Assembly: GCA_004379165.1 (NCBI GenBank)
Contig: NKXK01000024.1
Location: 145,709-209,708 of the forward strand
Source: Rhodocyclaceae bacterium
GTDB lineage: Bacteria; Pseudomonadota; Gammaproteobacteria; Burkholderiales; Rhodocyclaceae
Direction: 5' to 3'
Length of the DNA stretch: 64,000 nucleotides
How positions within the stretch are numbered: position 1 is the first letter of the stretch; the number at the start of each line of letters is the position of its first letter. Positions 1 through 8,219 of this stretch are shown here, piece by piece. The notes under the pieces were generated by a model. It had not been told where the DNA came from. It was given only the letters and a program-made list of their open reading frames with translations, and did not search any database. Made by a program: the position numbers and the translations under genes.

Positions 1-607
1 CCTCACCGACCAGAGGGGGCTGTACACCGCCGACCCGCGCAAGGATCCAAACGCGACGCTGATTGAGGAAGCCACTGCCGGCGATGAGTCACTGGAAGCA
101 ATGGCCGGCGGCGCCGGCAGCCGCGTCGGCACCGGCGGCATGATCACCAAGGTCATCGCGGCCAAGCGTGCGGCGCGCAGCGGTGCCCACACCGCCATCG
201 CCAGCGGTCACGAACCCGACCCGATCATCCGCCTCGCAGCCGGGGAGCCGGTGGGCACACTGCTGGTGTCGACCACGCAGCCGCTGGCCGCCCGCAAGCA
301 ATGGCTGGCCGACCACCTGCAACTGGCCGGTCGTCTGGTGCTCGATGCCGGTGCGGTCAAGGCACTTCAGTCGGGCAAAAGCCTGCTGCCGATTGGCGTT
401 ACCGCCATCGAGGGCGACTTCGAGCGCGGCGCGGCGGTCGCCTGCGTTTCACCTGACGGCGCCGAGATCGCCCGCGGCCTGTCCAACTACGGCAGCGGCG
501 AAGCCCGCCTGATTGCCCGCAAGTCGACGCCGGACATCGAAGAACTGCTCGGTTATGTCGACGAGCCGGAAATCATCCACCGCGACAACCTGATTCTGGT
601 CGGCTGA
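1..607 (+). CDS. proB: Glutamate 5-kinase, C-terminal part (cut by window edge)
   Basis: The open frame runs in from the left edge, so the ORF-track start at 101 is only an internal Met. The first visible residues, [16 protein letters not shown], are the conserved nucleotide/metal-binding stretch of the amino-acid kinase domain of ProB. About 110 residues at the C-terminus, ending in HRDNLILVG, form the PUA domain typical of bacterial glutamate 5-kinases. The enzyme phosphorylates glutamate with ATP in the first step of proline synthesis in the cytoplasm and is feedback-inhibited by proline. The gene is convergent with the anti-sigma gene and the two stop codons are only a few bases apart. 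No terminator is visible between them. Confidence 0.93.
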   Translation, partial: LTDQRGLYTADPRKDPNATLIEEATAGDESLEAMAGGAGSRVGTGGMITKVIAAKRAARSGAHTAIASGHEPDPIIRLAAGEPVGTLLVSTTQPLAARKQWLADHLQLAGRLVLDAGAVKALQSGKSLLPIGVTAIEGDFERGAAVACVSPDGAEIARGLSNYGSGEARLIARKSTPDIEELLGYVDEPEIIHRDNLILVG

Positions 608-610
608 ACC

Positions 611-1438
611 TCAGGGCGCCCTGACCGGCGCTGCAGCGTCCAACTGGTCGTAAACCGCCGTCGCGACGCGCGCCAGTTCGCTCTTGGCGATGCCGCCGGA
701 CAAGGCGTAGCCGAAGCGGCCATCGAGCCAGTAAAAGACGTTGATCTCGCCCTCCTGGGCGAAGCGGAAACCGGACTGCCCCTTGCCGGCCCCTTCGGTG
801 GTCACGTAGAGCGTCAACCGCTGGCCGCTCGCCTCCTGATACATGAACTGCGCCACCGGCCCGGCATTGCCCGGCAATAAACGCCCGCCGACCAGTTCGT
901 AGCCCAGCGCACCGAGTTTCGGCACCTTGACCGGGACGCCGAGACGCTTGCTCAACCATTTGACCAGCGCCTCCTCCTGCTCGCCACCGATCTCGACCGG
1001 GCGCCGGGCATCCGGGCTGAAGACCACGTGCGCCACGGCAGCCTGCCGGTACATCGGCACCTTGGCCTGGGTCGGCAGATCACCCGCCGCCCATTGGGCA
1101 TGGCCGAACCAGCCGGCGAAGCCACCCAGCACGGCGAGCACGACGCCGGCCGCCATCTGCAGACAGCGGGCATTGTCCGATTTTGGCCGCTTTTCCGGGT
1201 TCACCGCAGATGCCAGCGGTTGCACGCTGAGCGCGTGCAGCGTGTGGGGCAGCGGCTCATCGAGCACCGGCGCAAACAGCGCTTTCAGATCCTGCTTCTG
1301 TGCCGACCAGACGCGCACACGCAGCGCATCCTCGGGGCAGGCGGCCAAATGCGCCTCGACCCGCGCCCGCTGCGCCGGCGTCAGGGCATTGTCCACATAG
1401 GCGTGCAGATCGTCTTCAGTCATCACTTCCGTTTTCAT
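611..1438 (-). CDS. Membrane-anchored anti-sigma factor (putative zinc-finger-like N-terminus)
   Basis: This 275-residue protein starts in an ATGA overlap with the ECF sigma gene, the usual arrangement for a sigma/anti-sigma pair. Residues 1-60 resemble an anti-sigma domain. The H30-xxx-C34 half of the zinc-binding HxxxCxxC motif is present but is followed by PED, so the second Cys is missing. One membrane helix lies at about 95-112, and the remaining 160 residues are presumably periplasmic. It should sequester the sigma factor until an envelope signal arrives. The linker before the helix (VNPEKRPKSD, about 79-88) is encoded by a copy of the dispersed 36-bp repeat in antisense orientation. 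The family is clear; the signal is unknown. Confidence 0.8.
   Translation of the reverse strand: MKTEVMTEDDLHAYVDNALTPAQRARVEAHLAACPEDALRVRVWSAQKQDLKALFAPVLDEPLPHTLHALSVQPLASAVNPEKRPKSDNARCLQMAAGVVLAVLGGFAGWFGHAQWAAGDLPTQAKVPMYRQAAVAHVVFSPDARRPVEIGGEQEEALVKWLSKRLGVPVKVPKLGALGYELVGGRLLPGNAGPVAQFMYQEASGQRLTLYVTTEGAGKGQSGFRFAQEGEINVFYWLDGRFGYALSGGIAKSELARVATAVYDQLDAAAPVRAP
1177..1212 (+). repeat. Dispersed 36-bp element, copy inside the anti-sigma gene
   Basis: The stretch contains CCGATTTTGGCCGC followed by TTTTCCGGGTTCACCGCAG, a near-perfect match to the element found in many spacers of this window. It lies within the anti-sigma coding frame, on the opposite strand, and encodes the linker before the membrane helix. 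Confidence 0.75.
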
Positions 1439-1959
1439 TTCACCACCCGCAGGTCAGCCGGGCGCTGTTCCGCCCCTTTGGCCGTGCCGGCCGGTGTGTC
1501 AAGCAACTCGCGCAAATGCTCACGCCCGCGCGACAGGCGCGACATCACGGTACCCAGCGGCACGCCAAGCGTTGCGGCGATTTCCGCGTAGCTCATTTCC
1601 TCCAGCGCCACCAGCAGCAATACAGCCCGCTGCGCCTCCGGCAAGCGGCCCATCGCCGTCGCCAGATCGCCGACCTCCAGGGCATCGGCCTGAGTTTCCC
1701 GGCTGGGCACGGTCAATGCCTCGTCGTCGAGCGACAGCAATGGGACGCCGAGGCGGCGCAATTGATCGACGCGCAGGTTGTGCATGATGCCGAACAGCCA
1801 GGCCCGCAGATCCGACCCCGCCCGCCACTGGCTGGCCCGCGACCAGGCGCGCACCAGCGTGTCCTGCACGAGGTCGTCGGCCGCCGCCCGCTCACCGAGC
1901 ATCGCCCGCGCGTAGCGGCGCAAACGGGGGATTTCGGCGAGCAGCGCCCGGATATCCAC
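1435..1959 (-). CDS. ECF-type RNA polymerase sigma factor
   Basis: A 174-residue sigma-70 family protein with only regions 2 and 4, as in ECF sigma factors. Region 2 covers about residues 10-75, with DLVQDTLVRAW and the RAWLFGIMHN segment. Region 4 covers about 105-155, with the helix-turn-helix MSYAEIAATLGVPLGTVMSRLSR. It should direct RNA polymerase to a small stress regulon once released by the anti-sigma factor encoded directly downstream. Its start follows the lipoprotein stop by five bases, so lipoprotein, sigma and anti-sigma form one operon. The ECF subgroup cannot be named from sequence alone. Confidence 0.9.
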   Translation of the reverse strand: MDIRALLAEIPRLRRYARAMLGERAAADDLVQDTLVRAWSRASQWRAGSDLRAWLFGIMHNLRVDQLRRLGVPLLSLDDEALTVPSRETQADALEVGDLATAMGRLPEAQRAVLLLVALEEMSYAEIAATLGVPLGTVMSRLSRGREHLRELLDTPAGTAKGAEQRPADLRVVK

Positions 1960-1964
1960 GGGGA

Positions 1965-2351
1965 TCAGGGTTTGGCGACACGCCAGACGTTATTTACACC
2001 ATCGCCGCTCCGGTCGCCTGGCTTCTGGTCCTTGATCCAGAAGTACAGCGGCTTGCCCTTGTAGGCCCACTGCTTCGCGCCATCGTCACGGGCGACGACG
2101 CTGTAGTCGCCGCTACCGGACTGAGCATCGCCCACCATCAGGGGCGGCCAGTTAGTGGCACAGGGGCCGTTGCAAACGCTCTTGCCACTGCCGGCGCCAT
2201 CCTTGTCGAAGGTATAGAGTGTCATGCCATTGCTGCCGGTCAGCACGCCATCGCTGACCATGGCCGGCGCCGCCGGGGTGCCCGGCACACCGGCACAGGC
2301 AGCCAACACTAGCAGCAGGCTGCCGGCGGTGAGGATTGTCGTTTTTTTCAT
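1965..2351 (-). CDS. Small lipoprotein with COG4315-type repeats
   Basis: The ORF track extends too far upstream. The start at 2351 has an AAGGAG ribosome site and gives 128 residues beginning MKKTTILTAG. Residues 1-19 form a lipoprotein signal with the lipobox LAAC. The mature part has the motifs LYTFDKDGAGSGKSVCNGPC and LYFWIKDQKPGDRSGDG, characteristic of the family of secreted repeat lipoproteins with conserved W/Y and Cys residues (PF03640/COG4315). The function of the family is not established. As first gene of the sigma/anti-sigma operon it may be part of the envelope response that the sigma factor controls. Confidence 0.85.
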   Translation of the reverse strand: MKKTTILTAGSLLLVLAACAGVPGTPAAPAMVSDGVLTGSNGMTLYTFDKDGAGSGKSVCNGPCATNWPPLMVGDAQSGSGDYSVVARDDGAKQWAYKGKPLYFWIKDQKPGDRSGDGVNNVWRVAKP

Positions 2352-2430
2352 GGGATTCTCCTTGGGATTTTGGGGGGCTTGCATGAAGGTAAACGCCACT
2401 TGCCCCCGCCTTATTCCATCACCAGGGAAA

Positions 2431-3564
2431 TTATGCCGCGCCCAGCCGCCACAACGACGTGACCTCGGCGGCACGGGCAACATGCAGCGGGTCGCTGGCA
2501 TCCCGGGCTTTCGGATGCATTGGCCGGGTATCGATACGCCCAAGCACGCGCAACCCGCCGTCGGCGATCCAGACCAACAACGCATCGCGACTGCGCAAGC
2601 CGAGATGCTCGGCGAGGTCGGAAATGATCAGCCAGCCCTCGCCCCCCGCGGCGAGATGCGCCCGCAAACCACCGAGAAAGCCCCGGAGCATGCGTGAATC
2701 GGGGTCGTACACCGCGTACTCGATAGGCGAACTCGGCTGCGCCGGCACCCAGGGCGGATTGCAGACCACCAGCGGCGCGCGGCCTTCCGGGAAGAGGTCG
2801 CATTTCTGCAGCGTCACGGCTGCGGTCAACCCGAGTTTCTCGCTGTTTTCGGCAGCACAGGCCAGCGCCCGTGGATCCTGATCGGTGGCGATCACCCGCG
2901 CCACGCCGCGGCGCGCCAAGATCAAGGCCAGGACGCCGGAGCCGGTGCCAACATCGAAGGCCAGATCGCAGCCCGCCGGCAGCGGGGCTTTTGCCACCAG
3001 ATCGACGTATTCGCCACGCACCGGCGAAAAAACCCCGTAGTGCGGGTGAATGCTGCCTTGCAACGCAGCTACCGGCACCCCTTTCTTGCGCCATTCATGG
3101 GCACTGACCACCGCCAGCAATTCGCGCAAGGCAAGGACGCTGTTACTGCCATCCGGCTTGCCCCAGGCGTCACGGCAGGCCTGCCGTACGTCCTGCTCCC
3201 GCTTCAGCGGCAGCTTGTAGTCCGGCCCCAGGGGTACCAGCAGGCGCGCCAGCACCGCGGCCCGTTGTCCCTGGATCTCGCGATGCCGGTTAAACGCCTC
3301 GGCCGGAGCCATTGGCAGACTGGCACGCCAGGCCCGGGCGGCTTCCCGGTCGGCCCGTTGCGTCAAGGCCTGCATCAGCCGCCTCGCCGTCGGCCAGTCG
3401 CCACGCCAAAGGATGGCCGCACCGCCGGCCAGCATCGGCCATGCCACATCCGGGTCGATGCTGTGCACGCATTCCAGCGCTGCCGGCACCGGCAAAGCGG
3501 CTTCGGATCGCCAGCGGGCGCGGCGGGTCTGGCCGTTTTCCAGCCATTCGATCTGTGTGCTCAT
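2431..3564 (-). CDS. Class I SAM-dependent methyltransferase (MTS-type)
   Basis: The predicted start is the Met at 3564 (MSTQIEWLENG), giving 377 residues. The longer ORF runs into the repeat element and the RNase P gene. The C-terminal half has the SAM-binding motif FDVGTGSGVLALILARRG, an acidic motif II (ATDQDP), and NPPW, the catalytic motif of N-methyltransferases acting on amides or nucleobases in the MTS/HemK/RsmC-like group. The N-terminal 170 residues are a poorly conserved accessory domain. The substrate could be rRNA or a protein glutamine and cannot be decided here. The gene stands alone between the sigma operon and rnpB and is transcribed in the same direction. Confidence 0.75.
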   Translation of the reverse strand: MSTQIEWLENGQTRRARWRSEAALPVPAALECVHSIDPDVAWPMLAGGAAILWRGDWPTARRLMQALTQRADREAARAWRASLPMAPAEAFNRHREIQGQRAAVLARLLVPLGPDYKLPLKREQDVRQACRDAWGKPDGSNSVLALRELLAVVSAHEWRKKGVPVAALQGSIHPHYGVFSPVRGEYVDLVAKAPLPAGCDLAFDVGTGSGVLALILARRGVARVIATDQDPRALACAAENSEKLGLTAAVTLQKCDLFPEGRAPLVVCNPPWVPAQPSSPIEYAVYDPDSRMLRGFLGGLRAHLAAGGEGWLIISDLAEHLGLRSRDALLVWIADGGLRVLGRIDTRPMHPKARDASDPLHVARAAEVTSLWRLGAA

Positions 3565-3584
3565 GGGGTGATGATACGGCGGGT

Positions 3585-3620
3585 CATCTGCGGTGAACCC
3601 GGAAAACGGGCAAAAATCAG
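3585..3620 (-). repeat. Dispersed 36-bp element between methyltransferase and rnpB
   Basis: Read on the minus strand this is CTGATTTTTGCCCG followed by TTTTCCGGGTTCACCGCAG and ATG. It lies about ten bases after the probable 3' end of RNase P RNA and 20 bp before the methyltransferase start, on the same strand as both. Its T-run could serve as the rnpB transcript end, but there is no strong hairpin. Confidence 0.8.
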
Positions 3621-3629
3621 TGATCGTTG

Positions 3630-4012
3630 GAAAGCCGGCCGATAAGCCGGGTTCTGTTCCCCTCTTGCGAGGTTCGGCAATCATTCCTCTAGGCCTGTCG
3701 TCACCGACAGGCTCAAGCAACCTACCCGGAAGCAGCGCGGGCCACGCCTCAGCTTCCCTATTTGGTCTTGCTCCGGATGGGGTTTACCGTGCCGTCCGCC
3801 GTTACCGTGGACGCGGTGAGCTCTTACCTCGCCGTTTCACCCTTACCTGTGCGCCTTACGGCGCCATCGGCGGTCTGTTCTCTGTTGCACTTTCCGTTGC
3901 CTTGGGTCTCGCGACCGTATAGCACCCAGCCGTTAGCTGGCATCCTGCCCAATGGAGCCCGGACTTTCCTCCCGACACTTTCGTGTCCAGCGATTGCCTG
4001 GCCGACTTTCCG
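3630..4012 (-). ncRNA. rnpB: RNase P RNA, class A
   Basis: On the minus strand the sequence carries the universal class A signatures. Near the 5' end are GAGGAAAGTCCGGGCTCC and a following GCAGG; near the 3' end is ACAGAACCCGGCTTAT, the P4/J2-4 pairing partner. The length of about 380 nt fits bacterial RNase P RNA, the catalytic subunit that removes 5' leaders from tRNA precursors. The 5' end is placed just downstream of a TATAAT box. The 3' end is approximate. Several ORFs listed in this interval are shadows of the RNA gene. Confidence 0.95.
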
Positions 4013-4018
4013 GGGCGG

Positions 4019-4024
4019 ATTATA
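4019..4024 (-). promoter_or_regulatory. -10 box of the rnpB promoter
   Basis: A perfect TATAAT on the minus strand lies seven bases upstream of the expected RNase P RNA 5' end. No good -35 hexamer is seen 16-18 bp further upstream, so the promoter may rely on other contacts. Confidence 0.6.
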
Positions 4025-4055
4025 CGCACAGGACCAAGAGAGCACGAGTAAGTTG

Positions 4056-4083
4056 TTGATATTAATGCGGCAAATGTGATAAC
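4056..4083 (+). promoter_or_regulatory. Candidate sigma-70 promoter for the riboswitch/subtilase transcript
   Basis: TTGATA (4056-4061) and GATAAC (4078-4083) are separated by 16 bp in an AT-rich stretch. They lie just upstream of the aptamer, which would put the transcript start around 4090, about a dozen bases before the first aptamer stem. Confidence 0.4.
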
Positions 4084-4096
4084 ATTAACGAAATAT

Positions 4097-4190
4097 TTTT
4101 TGGCAAACCTTCGCGAAAGCAAGGGACGCAAAGCTTCCGGGCTGACTGACGACACCTTCGAGTCGTCAAAGCTAGCGGGGTTGCCAGCAG
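4097..4190 (+). ncRNA. Cyclic-di-GMP-I (GEMM) riboswitch aptamer
   Basis: The sequence shows the GEMM-I consensus. GGCAAACC opens the element and pairs through GGCAA with TTGCC at 4181-4185. A GAAA-capped stem follows (CCTT-CGC-GAAA-GC-AAGG). Next are the conserved core GGGACGCAAAGC (4123-4134) with TTCCGG, then a second hairpin with GACGAC/GTCGTC stems, and finally TAGCGGGGTTGCC. These parts match the well-studied Vibrio cholerae Vc2 aptamer in order and spacing, including the GNRA tetraloop and the AGCGGGG segment that carries a ligand-contact cytosine in Vc2. It sits on the subtilase leader and should sense cyclic di-GMP. Confidence 0.92.
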
Positions 4191-4214
4191 TGCATATTGA
4201 CCGCATCGCTGATC

Positions 4215-4246
4215 GTCTCCGGCCTTCGTCCACGCGCACAGGAGAC
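4215..4246 (+). promoter_or_regulatory. Candidate expression platform: Shine-Dalgarno-sequestering hairpin
   Basis: GTCTCC (4215-4220) is perfectly complementary to GGAGAC (4241-4246), which contains the ribosome site six bases before the ATG of the subtilase gene. No T-tract follows, so a translational rather than transcriptional switch is suggested downstream of the aptamer. Whether ligand binding forms or breaks this hairpin cannot be read from the sequence. Confidence 0.5.
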
Positions 4247-4250
4247 TTTC

Positions 4251-6542
4251 ATGATCACCACCATTCGCTCGACGAACCAATTCCGCATCAGTTCGTCCGC
4301 ACTCCTTCTGGCTGCGATCATCGGCGCATGGAGCCAGAACAGTACCGCCCAGACCTACGCCCCCTGGCTACGCCAGATCGGCATCACCAACACCATCGAA
4401 TCCGCCGCCGCATGGGGCAAGGGCCAATTACTGGGCGTGGTCGATACCGGTATCAACGTCACGCACCCACAGTTCGCCCCGGGTCAGGTTTCGGCCAGCC
4501 TAAGCAGTTGCGCTGCCGTCACATTCCGTTGCGCCAATGGCGTTGCCGATGACAATGGACACGGCACCGCCGTCGCCAGTATCGCGGCTGGATACCGTCC
4601 CTCGCAATTTGCCAACGTTTCCGCTGGCGGTTACACCACGGTCGCCGGCAACTTCATTGGCGTTGCGCCGGCAGCGAACATCGTTGCCGAAAAGGTACTC
4701 GCTGCATCAGGCAGTGGCTACTCCACCGATGTCGCCAATGGCATTCGCAAAGCAGCCGATGCCGGCGCGGGGGTTATCAATGTTTCGATCACCTACGGCA
4801 ATGACAGCGCTACCGTATCCGCCATCAACTACGCTGCCTCCAAGGGTGCCTTTATCGTTTGGGCTGGTGGCAATAGCGCCCAGAACCTGCTGTCCAACCA
4901 GAATACCGTCGGCTTGACGCAGGCCGCCATTCAGCGCCTCGTATTTGCCGGCTCGGTGAATAGTGCAAACGTCGCCTCCAGCTTCACCAACAAGCCGGGC
5001 AGTGGCAACCTGGTCAGCACCACCAACTCACGTACGACCTATGCCGGTCGTTGGGTGATGGCGCCCGGAGAAGCCATCATCGCTCCCAGCACGACCTATG
5101 GAAATAGCGCTTACATGCTATGGTCCGGCACCTCGATGGCTGCTCCTGTGGTCAGTGGCTCGCTGATGCTGCTCCAGAATGCCTGGCCGATTCTCAAAAC
5201 CCGCGGTACGACGGCAGACTTACTGATCGCCACAAGCACCGACCTTGGCAGCAAGGGCGTGGATAGCACCTACGGCAACGGCCTGGTCAATCTGCAGAAG
5301 GCCTTCACACCGGTGGGCGCGCTAACAGTCACCACTGCCCAAGGGACCAGCCTCGATGTCAATGCACTTACCGGCAGCCTCATTTCCAGCGGCGCTCTCG
5401 GCAGCATGAGCAGCATTCGTAGCAAGCTGGCCAATTACACCGCTTTCGACAGTTACACGAGAAATTTCACCGTCAATCTCTCCGGGCTCATTCAATCTCC
5501 GACAAACAAGGCCAGCCTGAATCCTCTGCCCAGCAATGCCTTCAGTGCGCCCAAAGTGTTGAAATTCCAGAATGGCGAACTTGCAGTTTCGCTGACGGCG
5601 ACCACCGACCCGACAGCAAATCTAGGCCGTTTCGACTATCGTGCCGACCTCGAAACCTCCCCCAGCGTCGGTTACACCTTGTTCACCAACTCGGCCGCAA
5701 GCGTCACCGGGCTCGGGTATGGCGCTTCGTCCGCCTACCCCTTCGCCAAGGCAATGTTCAATGACGAGTTGATTGCGCGCCAGATGCAGGACTTTGACAA
5801 CGCAAGCATCAACAACATCGCTCAAAACGGATATCAGATGAGCTACGGGATGCAGTTCAATCCGGAGATCCGTTTTGCAGCCCACTACTCCGCCACGCCG
5901 ACCGACACCCCTCTCCAGCGCATGAACGCCCCTGCCATGCAGATCAAGGTCGGCGCATCCTATCGGGTCAACCAACGCCTGACGGCAGGCCTGACTTACA
6001 GCAACATGGAAGAGAGCGCTTCATTGCTTGGTGCCGGAAACACAGGCAACAGTCTGCTGTCGTTTGGGCACAATCGAAGCAATGTTGCCGGCTTGAGCCT
6101 GGCCTATCGAGTCGGTCTTAACAGCAGCGTCCTATTCAATGGCGAAATGGCGCAAACCGAGACCGGAGAAGGCAATACCGGCAGCTTGTTCGGCGCCACA
6201 TCCAATGTCCGCGCCCAGGCTTTTGGTGTGACATTCATCCAGCAAAACCTCTGGACAGACAAGGACCAGTTGCTCGCATCGATTCGCCAGCCGCTTCGCG
6301 TCTCTTCAGGGCGAGTCGCCATTGTCAGCGCCGACGTCGATGCCAACGGCGAACCGGTTTATCAGAAGCAGTGGGCGAGTCTGGTTCCCGATGGTCGCGA
6401 AATCGACTTCAGCCTGAGCTATGTCCGGCCTACCGGCAAAACCAGTTCGCTCGCAATGCAAGCCATGTATCAGCGCGATGCCTTGAATATCGCCGGTAAT
6501 AACGCGACACAATTTGGCATGCTCTGGAAGACGGCCTTCTGA
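4251..6542 (+). CDS. Exported subtilisin-like serine protease with autotransporter-like C-terminus
   Basis: The start at 4251 is set by GGAG six bases upstream and gives 763 residues. A signal peptide covers about residues 1-34. The S8 peptidase triad is clear: Asp65 in VVDTGIN, His104 in DDNGHGTAVAS and Ser295 in WSGTSMAAP. A roughly 120-residue linker follows. The last 250 or so residues have alternating aromatic/polar strands (GASYRVNQRLTAGLTYS, FGHNRSNVAGLSLAYRVG) and the final residue is Phe, as in outer-membrane barrels. This points to a type V, self-secreted surface protease. The barrel assignment is inferred from pattern only. Expression is probably controlled by the cyclic-di-GMP riboswitch in the leader. 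Codon use is slightly more AT-rich than that of neighbouring genes. Confidence 0.88.
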   Translation: MITTIRSTNQFRISSSALLLAAIIGAWSQNSTAQTYAPWLRQIGITNTIESAAAWGKGQLLGVVDTGINVTHPQFAPGQVSASLSSCAAVTFRCANGVADDNGHGTAVASIAAGYRPSQFANVSAGGYTTVAGNFIGVAPAANIVAEKVLAASGSGYSTDVANGIRKAADAGAGVINVSITYGNDSATVSAINYAASKGAFIVWAGGNSAQNLLSNQNTVGLTQAAIQRLVFAGSVNSANVASSFTNKPGSGNLVSTTNSRTTYAGRWVMAPGEAIIAPSTTYGNSAYMLWSGTSMAAPVVSGSLMLLQNAWPILKTRGTTADLLIATSTDLGSKGVDSTYGNGLVNLQKAFTPVGALTVTTAQGTSLDVNALTGSLISSGALGSMSSIRSKLANYTAFDSYTRNFTVNLSGLIQSPTNKASLNPLPSNAFSAPKVLKFQNGELAVSLTATTDPTANLGRFDYRADLETSPSVGYTLFTNSAASVTGLGYGASSAYPFAKAMFNDELIARQMQDFDNASINNIAQNGYQMSYGMQFNPEIRFAAHYSATPTDTPLQRMNAPAMQIKVGASYRVNQRLTAGLTYSNMEESASLLGAGNTGNSLLSFGHNRSNVAGLSLAYRVGLNSSVLFNGEMAQTETGEGNTGSLFGATSNVRAQAFGVTFIQQNLWTDKDQLLASIRQPLRVSSGRVAIVSADVDANGEPVYQKQWASLVPDGREIDFSLSYVRPTGKTSSLAMQAMYQRDALNIAGNNATQFGMLWKTAF

Positions 6543-6597
6543 CCCAATAGCACCGCCACCGACGTCATTGGCTTGTGAGAACCGGAAGAATTGCGCC

Positions 6598-6630
6598 ACC
6601 AATTGGGGGAGTTTCTCCGGTTCACCGCAA
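6598..6630 (+). repeat. Degenerate copy of the dispersed element
   Basis: CCGGTTCACCGCAA is preceded by a GTTTCT run in the 220-bp spacer between the subtilase and transglutaminase genes. Only the 3' half matches the element well. The rest of this spacer shows no convincing promoter or hairpin. Confidence 0.4.
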
Positions 6631-6765
6631 CTCGCTTGTCACCGGCGTCGGCGCAACGTAACATCGGACGCTGCACCGCACAAAAAGCGCAGCATCAACG
6701 CGAAACGGCTCTCCAACTGCTTTCCTGTTGTGCCCCTTGACCGGCCACTCAACTACAGGAAATCC

Positions 6766-7656
6766 ATGGTCCGCCTCCAGTTCAGTATCGATCTCCAGTA
6801 CCAGATCACCCCGCCCGCCGCGGATTTTGTCTTCAACTTCCACGCCGCGCTCACGGCAAGCCAGACTGTGCTTGAAGAGTCGCTGGTCATCGATCAGCAT
6901 GTGCCCACCCGACTGGAGATCGAGCCTGCGACCGGTGCCCGCTTCCTGCGCCTGACGGCCAACCCGGGGCCACTCAATGTCGTATATCGCGCGACCGTCG
7001 ATATCGATCATTTCGCGGCGCCACCCGATGCAATCGCTGAAACGCCCGTAGCCAACCTGCCGCTGTCCGTACTGACCTATATTTACCCGAGCCGCTACTG
7101 CCAGTCAGACCGTCTGGCACAACTGGCCATGCGCGAATTCGGGCATTTACCCAAAGGCTACCGGCGCGTCGAGGCCATTTGCAAATGGGTGAGCAATCAC
7201 GTTGTCTTCAAGAGTGCCAGCAGCAGTTCGACGACCTCGGCGATCGACACGCTGACCGAACGAACCGGTGTCTGCCGTGATTTTGCCCACCTGATGATCG
7301 CCCTCTGTCGGGCGCTGAGCATTCCGGCACGCTTCACCACCGGCATCGATTACGGCGCCGACCCGGCACTTGGTCCGACCGATTTTCACGCTTACGTCGA
7401 AGTCTTCCTCGAACAGCGCTGGTATCTCTTCGACCCGTCCGGCACCGCCATTCCAATGGGTTTCGTGCGTATCGGTACCGGTCGCGACGCCGCCGATGTG
7501 TCCTTTGCAACGATTTTCGGCAGCGTCAGTTCGCCACCACCGGTGATCAGCATCAAGGCCGTGACCGCTGCCGACCGCCCCTGGCAAGAACCGCGGCATC
7601 GCGAAGAAGCCCTATCGAGCGACGCCCTGCCCGGACTTTTTCCGGCAACGCGCTAG
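6766..7656 (+). CDS. Transglutaminase-like (papain-fold) protein
   Basis: The start at 6766 has AGGA upstream and gives 296 residues; the ORF-track extension upstream is spacer. The core of the transglutaminase family is present: Cys170 in GVCRDFAH, His208 in TDFHAYVEV and Asp223 in YLFDPSG. The N-terminal 100 residues form the small beta-domain seen in bacterial proteins of this COG1305 type. There is no signal peptide, so it should act in the cytoplasm. Bacterial members act as proteases or amide-bond enzymes with mostly unknown substrates. It overlaps the end of the convergent Lrp-family gene by four bases. Confidence 0.85.
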   Translation: MVRLQFSIDLQYQITPPAADFVFNFHAALTASQTVLEESLVIDQHVPTRLEIEPATGARFLRLTANPGPLNVVYRATVDIDHFAAPPDAIAETPVANLPLSVLTYIYPSRYCQSDRLAQLAMREFGHLPKGYRRVEAICKWVSNHVVFKSASSSSTTSAIDTLTERTGVCRDFAHLMIALCRALSIPARFTTGIDYGADPALGPTDFHAYVEVFLEQRWYLFDPSGTAIPMGFVRIGTGRDAADVSFATIFGSVSSPPPVISIKAVTAADRPWQEPRHREEALSSDALPGLFPATR

Positions 7657-8123
7657 ACCTCAGACAGCGGCAGCGAAAAGCGCTCGACCACGCGGCGCAA
7701 CACAAAACTGGTGTGCACGCCGGTCACCCCCTGAATCCGCGTGATCTTGTTGAGCAAAAGATCCTGGTAGGCATCCATGTCGCGCACCACCACCTTCAAC
7801 TGGTAATCCGACTGCTGGCCGGTGATCAGGAGGCATTCCAGGACTTCGGGAATATCGGCAATCGCCTGCTCCAGATTGGCGAAGCGCTCCGGCGTGTGCT
7901 GGTCCATCGAGATACCGATCAGCGCCATCAGCGTCAGGCCGAGTTTTTTGGCATCGAGATGCGCCCGGTAGCCGGCGATCAGGCCGGAATCCTCCAGCGC
8001 CCGCACCCGTCGAAGGCAGGGCGATGGCGACAGGCCGATACGGTCGGCCAGATCCTGGTTGCTGATACGGCCATCGGCCTGCAGGATAGCGAGAATTTCC
8101 CTGTCGTAACGATCCATCTGCAT
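7653..8123 (-). CDS. Lrp/AsnC-family transcriptional regulator
   Basis: GGAG seven bases upstream picks the start at 8123 (MQMDRYDREIL), giving 156 residues, normal for Lrp. The N-terminal helix-turn-helix is ISNQDLADRIGLSPSPCLRRVRALEDSGLI (about 30-60). The C-terminal RAM domain, from about 70 onward, binds amino acids and makes octamers. The gene is divergent from leuA with a 134-bp AT-rich spacer, which suggests control of leucine synthesis and of itself in response to an amino acid. Whether this is the global Lrp or a local regulator cannot be told. Confidence 0.9.
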   Translation of the reverse strand: MQMDRYDREILAILQADGRISNQDLADRIGLSPSPCLRRVRALEDSGLIAGYRAHLDAKKLGLTLMALIGISMDQHTPERFANLEQAIADIPEVLECLLITGQQSDYQLKVVVRDMDAYQDLLLNKITRIQGVTGVHTSFVLRRVVERFSLPLSEV

Positions 8124-8145
8124 CCAGTTGCTCCTAAATTTTAAT

Positions 8146-8219
8146 TTACGCAATTATCTGCCAATTAATAGCAACAATGAAACCGAATTCGCAATCACCT
8201 GCCAGCTGCTTTTGCGTAA
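8146..8219. promoter_or_regulatory. Inverted site pair in the lrp-like/leuA spacer (candidate operator)
   Basis: TTACGCAA (8146-8153) and its exact reverse complement TTGCGTAA (8212-8219) lie 66 bp apart in the AT-rich divergent spacer. Such symmetric, widely spaced sites fit binding of an Lrp-type octamer that bends DNA. Confidence 0.35.

Noticed and set aside
3593-4239. Several ORFs over the RNase P and riboswitch region
   Set aside because: The interval is explained by two structured RNAs; the frames have no coding signals.
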